This document shows, piece by piece, positions 25,526-39,100 of a stretch of DNA of 64,000 nt. The translations under genes and the position numbers were made by a program. The first letter of the stretch is position 1, and each line of letters starts with the position of its first letter. The notes beneath the pieces were generated by a model. It saw only the letters and a program-made list of their open reading frames with translations, searched no databases and was not told where the DNA came from. This DNA is from Callaeas wilsoni (taxonomy: Eukaryota; Chordata; Aves; Passeriformes; Callaeidae), in contig VWPU01009432.1 in NCBI GenBank assembly GCA_013398955.1, positions 1 to 64,000 of the forward strand, in the 5' to 3' direction.

Positions 25526-25698
25526 AGATCATTGAAGGGTTTTGGCTTGTAAATCAGCTGCTCTGGAGACTGTTATTGACTCTCCCTGAGTGCGTGGCAT
25601 GGCAGTCAATACCCGGCCACTCGCGTTACTGCACCAGGATCTTGTGTTGCTGTTTATGTAACTCGTACTCCTACGGCAATGCACAGCGGCGGTCTCAG
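25526..25698 (+). other. Candidate unannotated exon (splice-bounded)
   Basis: A pyrimidine-rich acceptor (CTTTCTTGTTTGCTTTTAACTCAG) ends at 25,525 and a donor CAG|GTACCA follows at 25,696-25,701, giving 173 bp. One frame is open throughout, and the segment has more CpG than its surroundings. The encoded peptide is Cys/Leu-rich and resembles nothing I know. It could be a lncRNA exon or chance. Confidence 0.22.
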
Positions 25699-26877
25699 GT
25701 ACCAAAACACTAAAGCAGTATGTTTATATGGGAAATGGTGTTACACGGAAAAGAAAGCCGTGGATAATTGTGAACTCTTCTACAAGAAAGCAAGCAAAAT
25801 TAATGACCAGACAACAGAAAGCTCTCTGATTGTCATAACTATAACTTTTATTTATAGGAATGTAACTAAACTTATTGAAATTGCCATAAAATATACTAAA
25901 CTCACTTTAATGCTGGCTTGTTCTTTTTTAACTCCCTCCTCTCAGTTGCAATAGTTACTTGCTATCTGCTATATGTATTGTCTACATGTTTGTCTTGAGA
26001 AACTTTTGTTTCAAGATGCCTTTAAGAAGCTTGGGCATAAAAATATCATCAATGGTCCTAATTGACTGAAAGAAAAAAAATTACATAAAATGTTGATGTT
26101 GTTGCACCTGCATGTCTTTTTGGTTACTCAAAATTTTTTGGTGAGCTTGTTTTTATAATTAACTTGCTCTGAAAATCTGAGTTGTTTCTGAAATTATATT
26201 TTGGGGACAGTTGAGAGAACTGATTAAAGCTTGTTTGATTTCTGTGAGAGCTTAATCTAAGTCAACTGATAATTATAAAGTGAGACAAAAATTAAAGCAA
26301 TGAGAATGAAACCTATATATTGGGAAAAGCCCAATTGCGATCAAATCCTGGGGAGGGTTGCTCTACACCAAGGAAGGAAAAACTGCTCAGAACTTCCAGC
26401 AGCACAAGTTTTGTGGAAACCAAGAGCAATATCCGACAGAGTTTACTGCCTGGCAATCTGGCAGACAACTAAACAGACACAATTTGTCCAATTTGTATTC
26501 TGGACACATCTTCTGCCTGTTCTTTTAATATCCCAGGTACAAGAAAGGAGTAGGGAATGAATGTTCATACGTATTTTCTTTCTGTTTGCTTGCCTTACTT
26601 ACCCCACAGCATGGAAAATCATTACTGGGGAAGGTGGTGGTGTGTTCATGCAGGAAGAGCTTTAGGAGGAGGGGAACTAAGAGGCCCACTGTTCAGCCCT
26701 GCAAACAGGGAGGCTGCTTGTGCGCTGTCCAGCCGGGTATTTCTTGCATCTGTAGGGATGAGGAGGAGTTATACTGCTGAACTACTGAACTCCTTAGGGG
26801 AGAACTTGTCTGCAGGGATTAATTACGGTTCTAAACTGTAGTAAGAATTAAAATTGGTAGGCTTCATTTCCATTAGT

Positions 26878-26909
<32 letters not shown>

Positions 26910-26910
26910 C
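26878..26910. repeat. (AT)n dinucleotide repeat
   Basis: AT run with a single G interruption, followed within 10 bases by a T-rich homopolymer stretch. Confidence 0.92.
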
Positions 26911-29900
26911 TTTTCTTTTTTTTTTTTTTTAAATTACAAAGTGACAAAAAGAAATTAAAAAAAAAACGATTACCAAAAAGGACACTGGACAAACATGGAA
27001 AGTAAGCACATATATGTTTTTCCCCTTTCTGCCCCCTCAGAGAGTACTCCCAGTGGCATGTGTCAAGGCATTTTCAAAGCTAGGCTTTAGAGTATTTCTG
27101 AACTCTATTGTACATTAGTCTCTGCATCTATAAATTGACTCTAGGGTCATTTAGGGGATAACTTAGCTTTAAATACAGGGTTGCACTAATATGTCTGTTG
27201 GCCCTCACTCATCCATTTGAATTGGCTGAAGTCCAGCTGGAATAGAGGAGAGCTGTTTAAGACACCCATTCTTCATGATGTTACATTATCATATCTTGTC
27301 TTGCGCTTCCCAAAGAAAAGGCTAGAGTGGGATTGGTGTAATGGAGCAGACCCCTTCCAGTGGTGGGGAAGTGGCCTTATATGAGGATATAATGTGTGGG
27401 GCAGAGCATGGCCCAAACTCCGGCCCAAGGAGAATACAGATGCAAAGGAAACAGTAATTTTTATGAAGGCTGCTCAGTCACACGTGACACTTACAGTCAA
27501 ACTGCTATGCCAGTTCATTTTTATGAGTCATTTAGTGGAAACATACACTTATCTCCAGTTGAAAGATATGAAGAGAAAGTAATTTGCTAACAAGAGTTTT
27601 GGGTTATTTGCAGCAAAGATAGGAAATAAAGAGCAATTGTATTTTGACCCATAAATAACTCCAACTTTCAGATGTCTCTTGTATTCTCTGAATCTGTAAA
27701 GGAATTTCCTTAAAGGCAAGAAGAATGATTATTTTTTTTGTAGTCTGTCTGTAAGATGAACAGGACACCTACTTTTATCAGTTTTCACAGTGAGTAAAAA
27801 AATTTTCAGAATGTTTGCCAGCTCAGTTATCTTGTGTGGCAGAGCCTAACCCTGCAAAGATTTTAGTTTGAATATTTTAGGGTTTTTAAACACATATATA
27901 GACAAAAATATGTACATTTGCTCATTCCTTTATTTAAACAAAGGGAAAAATTGTCTTCATGAAGGCTCAGGGCTTGACTCTTTTTTTAATTGTAGATTCC
28001 AGTGGTTCAGGCATCTGTATAACAGGCTTGTCTGTGCTATACTGCAGAGAAACCTTCCTCTTTGACCTACTGGGTATTTCTTTTCTGAGGGAGGAAAGGA
28101 ATTCTTTCCATGTTAAAGGAGTTCAGTCTCCTCCTGTCACTGATTGCCTCTGTTGCTTAGTTGAGCCCAATTATATGCAGTGGCTTTTCAAGGGTTCAGC
28201 TGTGAAGAAGGCATGTGTGCAAATGATATCAATAAAATAACAGGATTTGCATACACAGGAGCACCTCACATGCTACTGCTCTGAAGATTTACTGTATGAG
28301 GTACACTTAGTGTTTGGTAGGACAGCTGTTGACACTGCCACTTTTATATTGCTCCTGTTTAGTTCTCCTGGCTGCCATAGGCAGAGGCAAAAGAAAAAGG
28401 CAGTGCTAGCTGTTCATGCAGGAGTAATAACAGCTCTTAACAGAAGAAGAGTAATTACCTTTGTCTGGTTTCTCCCTGCTCAAAAATCTAATGAAATAGA
28501 GACCATTGGCTACACAGCTGATAAATACAGAAATCCTCTTGCATTTACTAAATCTGTGGCTTGTTATATAAGACACCCTTTGCTCACACGCTGAACTCGC
28601 ATCTTAATTTTGAAAAAAATCCATTACTGATGGGTAGATTTCCTGAGCGCATTTGACAGCTTTTGAGCTAGTGGTATTTGGCAAGGCCTTTTAAAGTTAT
28701 AGGAGATTTATAGCTAAAGAGATTCCATAGCAGTGGGTTCAGATCCGATCCCTCTCTCCCAGCTTCTGCTCTGGGTAACAGTGACAGGAGCTGTCTGTAT
28801 ACCAGAAGGAACAGTTTAAGAGGAGTGGCTGCATTTGGCAATAGAAGTCCCCGTTAGCAGCCGGAAGCATTGGTGCTGAAAAGCAATCGCTGGTGTCAAG
28901 AACTTTCCTAGCTAAGCACTGCAGCTGGTGGCAATAAATAGCATTCTAATAAAGGAGGATGTTCAACCCGTGACATAAGCGAATACTGTTTCAACCACAA
29001 AAAGTAATTTATGGTGCTGCATATGTCTGAAATGGATTTTTTCCGATACATTTTAAAATAAAAATGCTAAGATTTCAATGGAGGGAAAGATCTGCATTTT
29101 AAATCAAAATGAAATTGAAAGATCAATGAAAAGTGTACTGCTTTTTTAAGTACGCAATGATACATAACATCTTAAGGATGTGCACTGTCACAAAGCACAA
29201 TTACCTCCATTCCTAAAAATGAAAGATGCTGTTTTCTGACTGTGAATGTTCTCTATATTGCATCAAACCTAATAACTTCCCATGTCAGTGATAATCCTCC
29301 CAAATATTTAGACAGAACCATCATCATCTTCTCATAAGAATGCCAAAATGATCATGCAGAAAGTAGCAAATAACAATATGTTCGTATTGCATAAACATAA
29401 TTCCTGCAAAAAAAATCAGCTCCAGCCTGCTCAATGGGGAGTGAAAGGAGTGGTAGCAAAGTCATTAGACTCATTGGGCCTGTTACTGTTGAGTCCACTA
29501 CAGTAAATAAGTTATTAGTTTTGACATTACCAGTGGTTTATTTGAACATACGTTTCTGCTCTTTGTTATACATTTCATTCATGCCACATGTGACTTCTCT
29601 TACATAATTATTGTGAAACATAGCAATGTTGCATATTGTATCATCTCCCACTGGGATGAGCTGTGTGGATGTGGTACCAGGAAAAACTGGCTAGTTTGGG
29701 GTGCTTTTGGAGTTCATGGAAGAAAGGGTAGTTTTGTTTTTAGGTGAGCATAGGCTGTCAGCTCAAATGAGTGGATAGGTTGTTCTGAAAGGCACTTTAT
29801 ACAGCAGTTTGTTTTGAATCACAAGGGTTGTGTTATGCGTGCAAGCACATAAAATGAGAAACTGCTTAAATGTTACTGTCAAAATGCTTTGTATTGGAAT

Positions 29901-32888
29901 GTGAAGCATAGTGTACACATTTGAAATTCCTTAAGGAAACATGTCTTTTGTATTATTCTTTTGCATGTGTTTATTAATTCTCTAGTTTCATTTTAGGAAG
30001 AAACAGGCCTGCCTGTTTTAAGAGATGGCTGATACCCATTTATCAGCCATACAGCTCTGTACTAAAGTTGATTTCCACCCCAGCCCCTTCTCCCTCCCCC
30101 TGTAAATGGTTTATGCTGTCATTTAGGAGTTAAAGAGCCAGATTCTCAGCTGGTGCACATCACCACTGCTATCCTGAAATAAACAGGCGTAACTTCACTG
30201 GAGTCACTGAAACCTAAGCTCAGACTCGTGGGTTTTACTGTCCTTGAGTGCAGTGTTTTAAGGCTTATGATACACACTTCTGTGATACTTTGTTATGGTA
30301 TAAACAAACACTATGCTTCTGATTTGAATTATAAACTCATTCACCCAGAAACCAATAGAGCTTTGCTTATTTATCCCAGCTGAGAAGATAGCCCAAAGGC
30401 TTTTCATGTTGTATGATAAAGTCATGGGCTGTGATTCCAACAGCACCCCTCACCCCCCCGTATAAACAAGGAGGCGACTCCACTACTGCTGGTGCAATTA
30501 CTTAGATGTGAAACAGTTGTTCAGAGAATTCTGGATTCAAATCAGTGCCACAATGTTTATTCTGTAGTGAAGTGATGCGTCTGCTAAGGCTTTAGTCAGT
30601 TCAGACAGAAAGCAAGAGTCCGAATTCAGGTATTGGTATGAAGAGTTGGGCAGAAATTTGGGAGTAATTAAAGGATAGAACACCTACCAAAAATGTTGAA
30701 TGAAACATTTCCTGTAAACTGCGTGTGCAGCCACAACACTCTTTGATTCTGAGTAGCATTTAAACTCGGGATGGAATCCAGCTGCAAAGCCTGGATCTAG
30801 ATCTGAATTCCCACAAGTTCAAGGTTGTTGCGATCAGTGGAGTTTATTTGGTTCCATATCTAAGTGCAGAAATTTTAAGGTAACTTCAATCAGATGTTCT
30901 TGGGATCTACTGGGATAATAGTGCAATAAAAGCTGAAATTAAACATATCTGGTTTTGTGTAGGGATTTTATTAGTATTCCAGTTTAAGGTTAAAATAGTG
31001 CACTTGTGCAGTCAGCCCACATTAATAAATTAAAGCAGGGGAGTTTGTAAATGATTTAAAATCATGGCTTACACATTTTTCCAAAGCAAAAGAAGAGAAG
31101 TACAGAAAGTTCATCTGAATTCTCAAAGCAATGCATGTGGTGAACATTAGTTTCAGCTTCCTTATCTTTTTTTTACGTTGACTAAGCTTTCCTTTTCCTC
31201 ACAAATACTGTACTGGTAACTGAAGATATCTTGCACATGTGTACAACATCAGAGATAGCAACACCAATGATATAAGGGCCTTCCTTAGGTGCAGGGTGTA
31301 GTAGTGAGGCAACAACTGTGTGTATTCAGATCTCCACAGTGGTATGTTCTTTCCAAACTGCAGATCATATCAAATGAAGGAAAATGGCCTGGCAAGAACT
31401 GAGAACTGAAGGAAGAAAAGAATGCAGTATTTACTTAAATTCAAAACTCAAAAAAGAGAACTCAGTTGCTGCTTCTAAGTTTAGCCCATAATATGTCATT
31501 CAGTATGATGTCTTGATCAAAATCAGTTATAGGAATGTGAGAGATAGTTTGTTGCAATTTTTGTGAACGAGAAACAAAAATAATCAATGATACCCTTGTT
31601 CTCCTTTGTTACCTGTTTTCTTCAGTCCAGCCAGATTGGTGGCTATCTAGTGAATGCCTGCAGTTATAATTCTGATAGAAACTCCAGCTCATATTTTTGG
31701 CTGGTAAGAAGGCATTGATAAGAAAACGCCAGGTAAAGGAGAGAATGCTGAGAGGAAATGAAGGCAGCTTAGAGGGCTGAGGTTTGCGAGTGCTGTATTC
31801 CTCTGGCACGGCTGGAACACCCTGCTGAATGCTGTGGGTTAGCCTCACATTGCCTGGTTATGCATGGGAAGCTATCTACTGCCTGGAGAAGGTCTTTGCT
31901 GCTTTGGAAAAGCATCTTTATTCAGGGCAGAGAAGTGGGGAAACAAAACGATTTGTAGAGCGATGAGAGCCCACCCGCGAACATAATCCAGTACTCCCAT
32001 AATACTTTCAAAACGAGCAACACGACTGTGGCTTCTGTGAGCTCTGGCTTTTAGGCAGCATGTCAGCTGGGGATGAGTGGCTGCTGAAGGAGGCTTGCAA
32101 ATTCAGCTGTGCAAAACAGCTAATTGCAGTTAACTTGCTATAATGTTCTTACTGAACTGGCTGTGTTGTTCTGGCTTTTATTAAATCAGTTATTTTCAGA
32201 ACTTTGAAGTACAGAGGTCAGACTAGAGGTGACCTCTGACCAAGTGAAGGTGTCTCTAAGCAGCTAAAGAACACACTTTTGAGGAGCTGATTTACCCCAA
32301 GATGGTGTTTGTCCCATAGAACCCAAACACCTGCTACACAGGACTGCACAATCCCAATCCGATACTTCCCTGTGATCTAATCCATCTTTGATCATCAGTT
32401 TTTAAGACTTGAAGTCCATTGTTTTTTCTCTGCTCCTTCTTCTGACAAATATTTGCAGATGACATTGCTTTGCAACATAAAAACCTATCACTTGGAGCAC
32501 TTGGCTTTTCGCATTCCCCCCATTCTTGTGATCTGCTCTGTAGCTGCGCTGGCTTTTGTGATGTTAGACCTGTTCATAGTTGTGTAATGGAACAAATGGG
32601 GCCCACACATTTTTAGAGCCTTTAAATGATCACATAATACACGCAGATGCAGCAATGACTTAAGTGGCTTCCGCTTCACCTTCCCCAGTCAAGTTTAAAA
32701 ATGCCAGCATTAGTAGCACAAAAAAGAAAAAAGCCACATGAAGCACTCTGGCACTCATTTTGGTTTTCTGCTCTTTCTTCAAGCTGTCTCAAAGAAAAGG
32801 CATTGACTGTGTTAAATGTGTGTTACAGGTGCTGGCAGCACTCAATCTTTCTCTCTGTGTCCTGCTTAAGGGAAGACTGACAGCTGAT

Positions 32889-33172
32889 TGATGCCTTGTG
32901 GGGCTACTTAAAAATAGAGGCCAGACAAAATTAAAGGAATAAAAGGTTATATTTATTGAAGGGCCTTCAGGTACATTTAGGGCAGACGAAGCCCCCCAGG
33001 GACTACACCCAAAAATGGACGACAGGTCACAGGTTTTCATACTTTTGTAAGTTTGGTCTATTTGCATATTGGGAGTTAATCTTCCCGTTACAGCTTCAGG
33101 TAATGAAGACATTTACCCCAAGTTTGCTCCCCACCAACTCCCTTGTGTTTACATTTCTCAGGGCCTGAGACA
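32889..33172 (-). mobile_element. Probable solo LTR of an avian endogenous retrovirus
   Basis: Read on the minus strand, the block has LTR organisation: a TGTCTCAGGCCCTGAG-like start near 33,172, an octamer ATGCAAAT (33,067-33,060), the poly(A) hexamer AATAAA (32,957-32,952) in the right relative place, and a T-rich stretch running to a CA end near 32,889. It resembles avian ERV LTRs I know of, but I cannot name the family. No gag, pol or env sequence flanks it, so it would be a solo or partial LTR. The flanking 5-mers (CTGAT and GTGAG) do not form a clean target-site duplication, so the exact ends are uncertain. Confidence 0.6.
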
Positions 33173-36100
33173 GTGAGGTGTCCTTGATTCCCAGGCCTAG
33201 AGAGGAATTGTTGTGTCTGACCAAAATGGGAAAGCAGTGGCCAACACTCTATATGGAGTTCAGAGTTATAAAGTAGAGAATTGCAGGATTACAAATATAT
33301 GAAAATATAAAAGCTAAAATCCTAAGGCATCAGATGAATACATCTTTCTGAAGAGATCTGAAGTGACCATATTTACTGAACTGGATCTTTTGAAGACTGA
33401 GATAGTGGGGCTACATTTTGCTTAGCATTTTTGAATGAAATTAAACTATGAATCACTTCTGTTATGTCCTTTTTTTGGTGTTCCTTCAAGTAATTTTCTG
33501 TTTCTTACTTGCAATTAGTAGGGTGGAATAGGGATCTTGAGCTTGTTGGACAGAAGACTGTATCTTTAGGAAACCAAAATTCAGAGGACTTGCCAAATCT
33601 TGCATCAGAGCATTAAAAATATTTAAACAAAGTGATTAATATCTTACCATCTGGAAAACCACAATCAGTGACAAAAGCAACTCAAAAATTCAAATGCCAT
33701 TAATAGGCTTAGTGCTTCAATACTAAGTATCATATTGCTTGTATGAACAGTTCTAACCAGCCTTTCACACACATCACAAGAGACAATCCTATACATAACA
33801 GGAAATCTCTATATGATGATTGATGTCCAAGATTTATGGTGTTATAAACTATTGGTTATGCTGTTTTGACAATGGAAGAATTAATGAACGAGACAGATTT
33901 GCCTGCAGTGATGAACTATATCATACAGGAACATTAATAAAGATAAAAGATTTGGAAATTCTTTAAGAAAAATAACATTTTTGCTCTTTTCTCAAGGAAC
34001 AAACGAAGCCAGAAACATGACAGATTTCATCAAGAGAGCTGTTCACAGATTAAAAGCAGGTCTGATTTTTGTTTTGCCGTGCTAGACTTCACTTCTCAAA
34101 CCACAGAAGAGTGAGGCGAATGTTTTCAAGCTTATAGTGTTGTTTGTTTTGTTTTTCTTCCTTACACAGTGAATATTGTCTTCCTGCTAATTCTGTTATA
34201 CCATACAAGACTTGTTTGCGTCTCAGTTGGGTTCTTCTGTTCAGCCTTCTGGTGCACTCAGAAAACGCCACATAGGATCCACTCTGATCTTAATGTCTGT
34301 CTGTTAAAGCAGCAGGGCCTGCTCCTGTGAGGAGCTCTGGCGATAAACCAGGCATTGGGGGTGTTCAGCACCACGTGGGACCCGCAGCTGACGCAGCTCA
34401 GCGTGCGGCGGCTGGAAAGGTGGGAAAGCTGCAAAGAAATGCATGGAACAGTAGGAGCTGAAGCTCAAGATCCTTTGATTACTGCAGGACATGGGCAGCT
34501 CTGTAAAAGGGTACTTCTGTCCTTGGAAGCCCCCACTTCCGTGTACCTAAATGCCTTCATTAGCATAATTTTTGGTGCGCATGGCACTTCCTGCGTCAAA
34601 TTTATGAACTCAGGCTACACCAAATCACTAGATTATCTACCTCTTGGTTTGAACAGAAAAATAGCTGGCAAGGAATTATAGAGAAATATTGGTTTAAAAG
34701 TTAACATCCCAGAAGGGGGTGAACTTGGAAGTGTAAAATTGTATATATTTGGCATCAGCTAAAAAGGCCCATCCAGAAGACTGAAGCATTGACATGAAAG
34801 TCCATCTTTAACCGGAGAAAATTCAATACTGATGTTAAGGACATTTCTTATGTCTTTCTTTCATACTTTTTTGATGCTACTTTTGTGCTAAGCACCTTCA
34901 GAGGTTTATAAACCAGTTTAGCTGGGCTGTGCCATTGGAGACTGTAGAAAATGAATGTCCTGCTGAGAGCTAGAGAGATTATTAGATCCGTTAAACTCCC
35001 TATTGAGTCTTTCCACTTGATTTTTATATTGTAAAAATATACAGTGGTTACAGAAACGTGTTTGATCAGAAACATTAAGTAGCTGAGCATGCAAGAAATG
35101 TTTCTCTGTATTGCTAGAGAGATAAGAAGTCAGTCTTATTTGTCCTCTGTTTTATTAGCTTTTTTCTTGGGTTTCTCCTATTCTGATCTTAAAGGTGAGA
35201 TCTAAAAGGAATAAATTCAGATGACTAAACTTGGAACACCATTCCTGCAGATCCTAGTTCCAGCATATAATTTCCCAGGACAAACCAAGACCTCAGATTT
35301 TGACCCCAAAATTCCCCACAAGCCTGAAGGTCTGCTCCTCATGCCCTAGAGCACCTTGGTTGCACCACCATCACCTTGTCACCTTGTTCTAGCTTTTTTC
35401 CTGGCTAGGATCCAGAAGTTAGAGCAACTTCCCTGCTGGGTTTCAACTGCATGTTAATCTAAAAGCAAAGCTACATATGGTGAGTCAATCAATCTCAAAG
35501 TGCAGCGATAATAACTTTTTTTTCTTTCTAGAACACATATGGAAAGAGAAAGAGTCCTTGTGGTCCCACTCATATACAATTGCATTTCGATAAGTCAATT
35601 AATATGTATTTAGTTTTCTCCTTTGTATGAAGGATAGATTTAGATTGACTGAAGACATATCCAAAATAGCACTGTAGAGTTGTTCCCAGCATTCGTGTTC
35701 CCACTTTCTGGCCCATGAAACGTGAGTTTTTCCTGCATTGGAATGACTCTGACAGATCAGAGTGGAGACTCTTAACTGTGCCCACAGGTCTGGACTCCCA
35801 CTTGTGTCTTTCTGATCCCAAGAAGGTGCTGTAACCACCTACTTTTCCACTGAAGTGTACTGAGAGAGGGCTGTATTTTCTGCACCTTTGGAGGAATCCT
35901 CTAAATCTCGTTATTGTGAAAGAATTTGTAGGCACTAACATTTAAGACTTTGGATTGTAAGTAGGTGGGGACACCACTTTGTCCTTTACACAGGCTCCTG
36001 TTTCAGGGGGAAAAAAGAATTTGCAGATAGCTCTCCCCAGCTTGTTCCTGCTAGAGTCAGTGTGTCGACCTTCAGGTGGCTGTTCAGTCAGGAGGTGGTT

Positions 36101-39100
36101 TAAAATGCACCTGCTCAGGTGGTAGCTCCTTTAGTAAATGACATGGGGAGCTAGGGCCCCTAAATAGGGGTTTAAAATGTCTTTGCTCAGAACAGTTAAG
36201 CCACACAACACAAGGTTGCTGCATCTGCTTGGTTCTTGTCCCAGCTCAGCAGCATTTCATACTTTGGACTTTGTAGCTTTGCAGGGTTCGTAAAACCTGT
36301 TTTATGTTCCAATATGCATCACTGACTAAAGTTCTTTCTGTTGGGAACCACTCCAAATGCTCTGCTAACAGTAAACATCCCACTGGGATTCTGTCTTACT
36401 ATCTACTACATCTCCTGCTAAATAACAGTTTGGATTAAAAAAAAAAAAAAATCAGCTTTATACTGGAAAAAATCAGATATACAACCAAGTTGCTTCTCCT
36501 CGATTGAAAGAATCCATGGAACTGTGTCTATGATAAAAGTAAATAAAAATACAGCTGCATTTCATTTTAAATTGAAGTCTTATAAAGCTGAATAGGGATT
36601 TTCAAGAACGTTTGGCAACCAACTTAAGTTAGATTCCTCTGAAATAATTGGCAAGTGATGCCTAGAGGCAATGAGTAAAGTTGCTGCTGATTGCACTAGC
36701 AAAATCCTACTCATGATTTCTTAATTAATCTCTTGGAAGATATAGCAACGAGGTGTCTCTTGTAGGCTGTAGTATATGGATTGTCGAGTAGTGCTTAGAA
36801 ACTATAGTCCTTGTCTTTCTAAATTAACTGGTCAATATCCTCCCTGAACATCAGTGGTAAGGCTAAATTACTTCTAAGAGATATGTATAAGACTTTCCAG
36901 AGCTGAGATAAACCTAAAACAGTGAAGCTGCTAATTTCTGCTGCTAGCAGCACTGAGTTGCATGAGGCAACCAAAAATACAAAAGTATGTGTTGATTTAT
37001 TTGCAAACTCCTCTTCAGATTCAGTATACAGCAACCTCACTTTGCCATTAGTCAGAGTGCCCAAAAAAAACCAAAAACACACTGTAAATATTTTGGTTTG
37101 TGCATCATGAGATTACCTTTGAATACTATGTGGGAAACAAAACCAATTAAAAAACCCCCAGCCCCAAATAAATAAAAAAAAAAAGCCCAAAATGCTGTAG
37201 TACAGAAGCACAGATGTACATGGAATTAAGAAGCTGAGGTACTGTCCATTGTGTTTTTTTTTTCCTAGTGCACCACTTGGTAATAAACTTAATTTCAATG
37301 CCTTGGTTTACCTGTGTCAGAGGTGCAGTGGGAAGACTAACATTTACAAGTATTGTTAGATTAGTTGTCTCAGAAGAATAGCTCAGCAACCCTTACACAG
37401 TTCTAGCAGAACAGATGTTGTTGTTCACTGGGACTTCTCATCAAGAGATTTGTGTATCTGGAAGAATCCAAGTCTGTTCTGAAGTCATGTATCTAATCCA
37501 AGTTTTTAGTACTGCTGTACCAGGATTATTTTAGAATTGTACTGGTCTGCTTTTGTGTGCTGTTATTCCTTCCTGTCGTGTCACACGGAGTCCGCTCCAA
37601 GAGACTTCAAAGCTCGTATGCTCGCTGGGCTCTTTCCCTAGCCACCTGCTTAGCCAGAGTCACACCAGACCCTTTAAAGAGAAATCTCTTTGTGCAGTAC
37701 AGAGGTTTCTGAATTCATTCTGCCTGAACTATTTCTGTGACAAATCTGCTAATTTCACCAGTAGAAATGCCATCTCTAATAGACAGTTCACTACAGGTTC
37801 TGGTAGACCAATTCTCATCTTTCTGCTTTACACCTCATGCTAGAAGTTCTCCTGCCACCTTTGGTATGTAACTCTGTCATATGCAGACTGTACAATCGAT
37901 GACAGTCTTTTGAATTTGGAGGTATCATGTGACAGACTTCCTAATGAAATCACCAGGCCTCTTACTTGTTCCTGTCTTGGCCTCCTAGTGTGCCTGGCAA
38001 TTTTTATTATTTCCTTCTTGAAGTATTTTAATTATTTTTTTTCTCTCTTGCTTTTGCTATAATTGTGAGTTTAAGAGCATTCACCACTCACAACAAAGAA
38101 CAGCTGAGCAAAAAAGTCCAAACCCCAATCCACACACCCCTGAAATCTCTCAGTGGCACAGTTGATGTTTAGGGCACAAAGGAAATAAAACACTGTTGCA
38201 CTGTTATTTCATGATAGCTGTGTTCATCAGCAGGTTCCAATGTTTGTCCTAGAGTTTCTAAGGTGGAGCTTGGGTGGTTAGCTCATTGTAAGGAAGAGTC
38301 AGCTATGGAGATGGCTTGACAAAGTGCATTATGAGAAAGATGCATTTCCTTTCGTTCTTTGGTTGGGGTCAGCCATACGTAGTCCACGGAGATGCAGCTT
38401 GTTTAGCTGTATGTTTACAAACACGGACGAACGGCTGGTCTGTGTTTTACACACAACCCAGCATCAGCACTCATTCATTCCTTTGAAAATTGCTCAGCAT
38501 TTTTGTGATCTGACGAGATTTATGTTTTGAGCTGGTTCAGTGGCTCAAGACACACCTTTTAAAACATGAACAGAATAGTGTTACATCATGCTGTGTATCA
38601 GCCAGTGAACAATTCTGGACATCTCTGAGAGCTATGGTGTTTTTCTTCCCTTTTTGTCACTGGATTCAAGCAGTACTGTATGCTTCCTTTCATTAAATCA
38701 ACAATGGCACACAGAGGTAGTTTTATCAGCTCAAAGAGACCTCTTATTTCTTGGCAAACCTGTGTACCCTCAGTGTGCTCATCTGCCATTCAGCATACTT
38801 TGTGCCACTCAGATACATCTAAAACTTGCCAGTATTCTTGTTGTATCTATATCTCAGTATTTTTGGCAGAGGCCGTATACACAGCAGAGAAATCTATGGG
38901 CTCTCTGTTTCTTCTTCGGGCATTGACTTTTATATTGCGTCACCAAAGCTTTAATAATTGTAGATTGGAAAATACATAAATGTTTTTTAAGTCACTGAAG
39001 GAATGATGATTTACAGCACAGAAGGAGACCTGGGTCCACAGCTTCAGGAGATAACCTGAATTGAAGATGTTTCTGACAAAGGTATTATTCCAGTTGTGTG

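Larger units (their letters stand above)
10346..32888. other. AT-rich interval with no supported gene
   Basis: About 22.5 kb of mostly unique AT-rich sequence with simple repeats noted separately. No coding exon of a recognised family, tRNA, rRNA or known microRNA was found on either strand. Splice-bounded open stretches at 13,355-13,399 and 25,526-25,698 are listed separately. Unique, low-repeat pieces at 22,430-22,680 and 28,850-29,100 have the look of conserved non-coding DNA. Confidence 0.5.

Noticed and set aside
28247..28594. 115-codon plus-strand frame
   Set aside because: Unrecognised and within expectation for chance openings in 64 kb.
28736..28755. tRNA B-box-like string GGTTCAGATCC
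   Set aside because: Mismatches an invariant B-box position, and no A box or cloverleaf was found upstream.
35570..35941. 123-codon minus-strand frame
   Set aside because: No family resemblance; a second frame overlaps it and no promoter or splice evidence is present.
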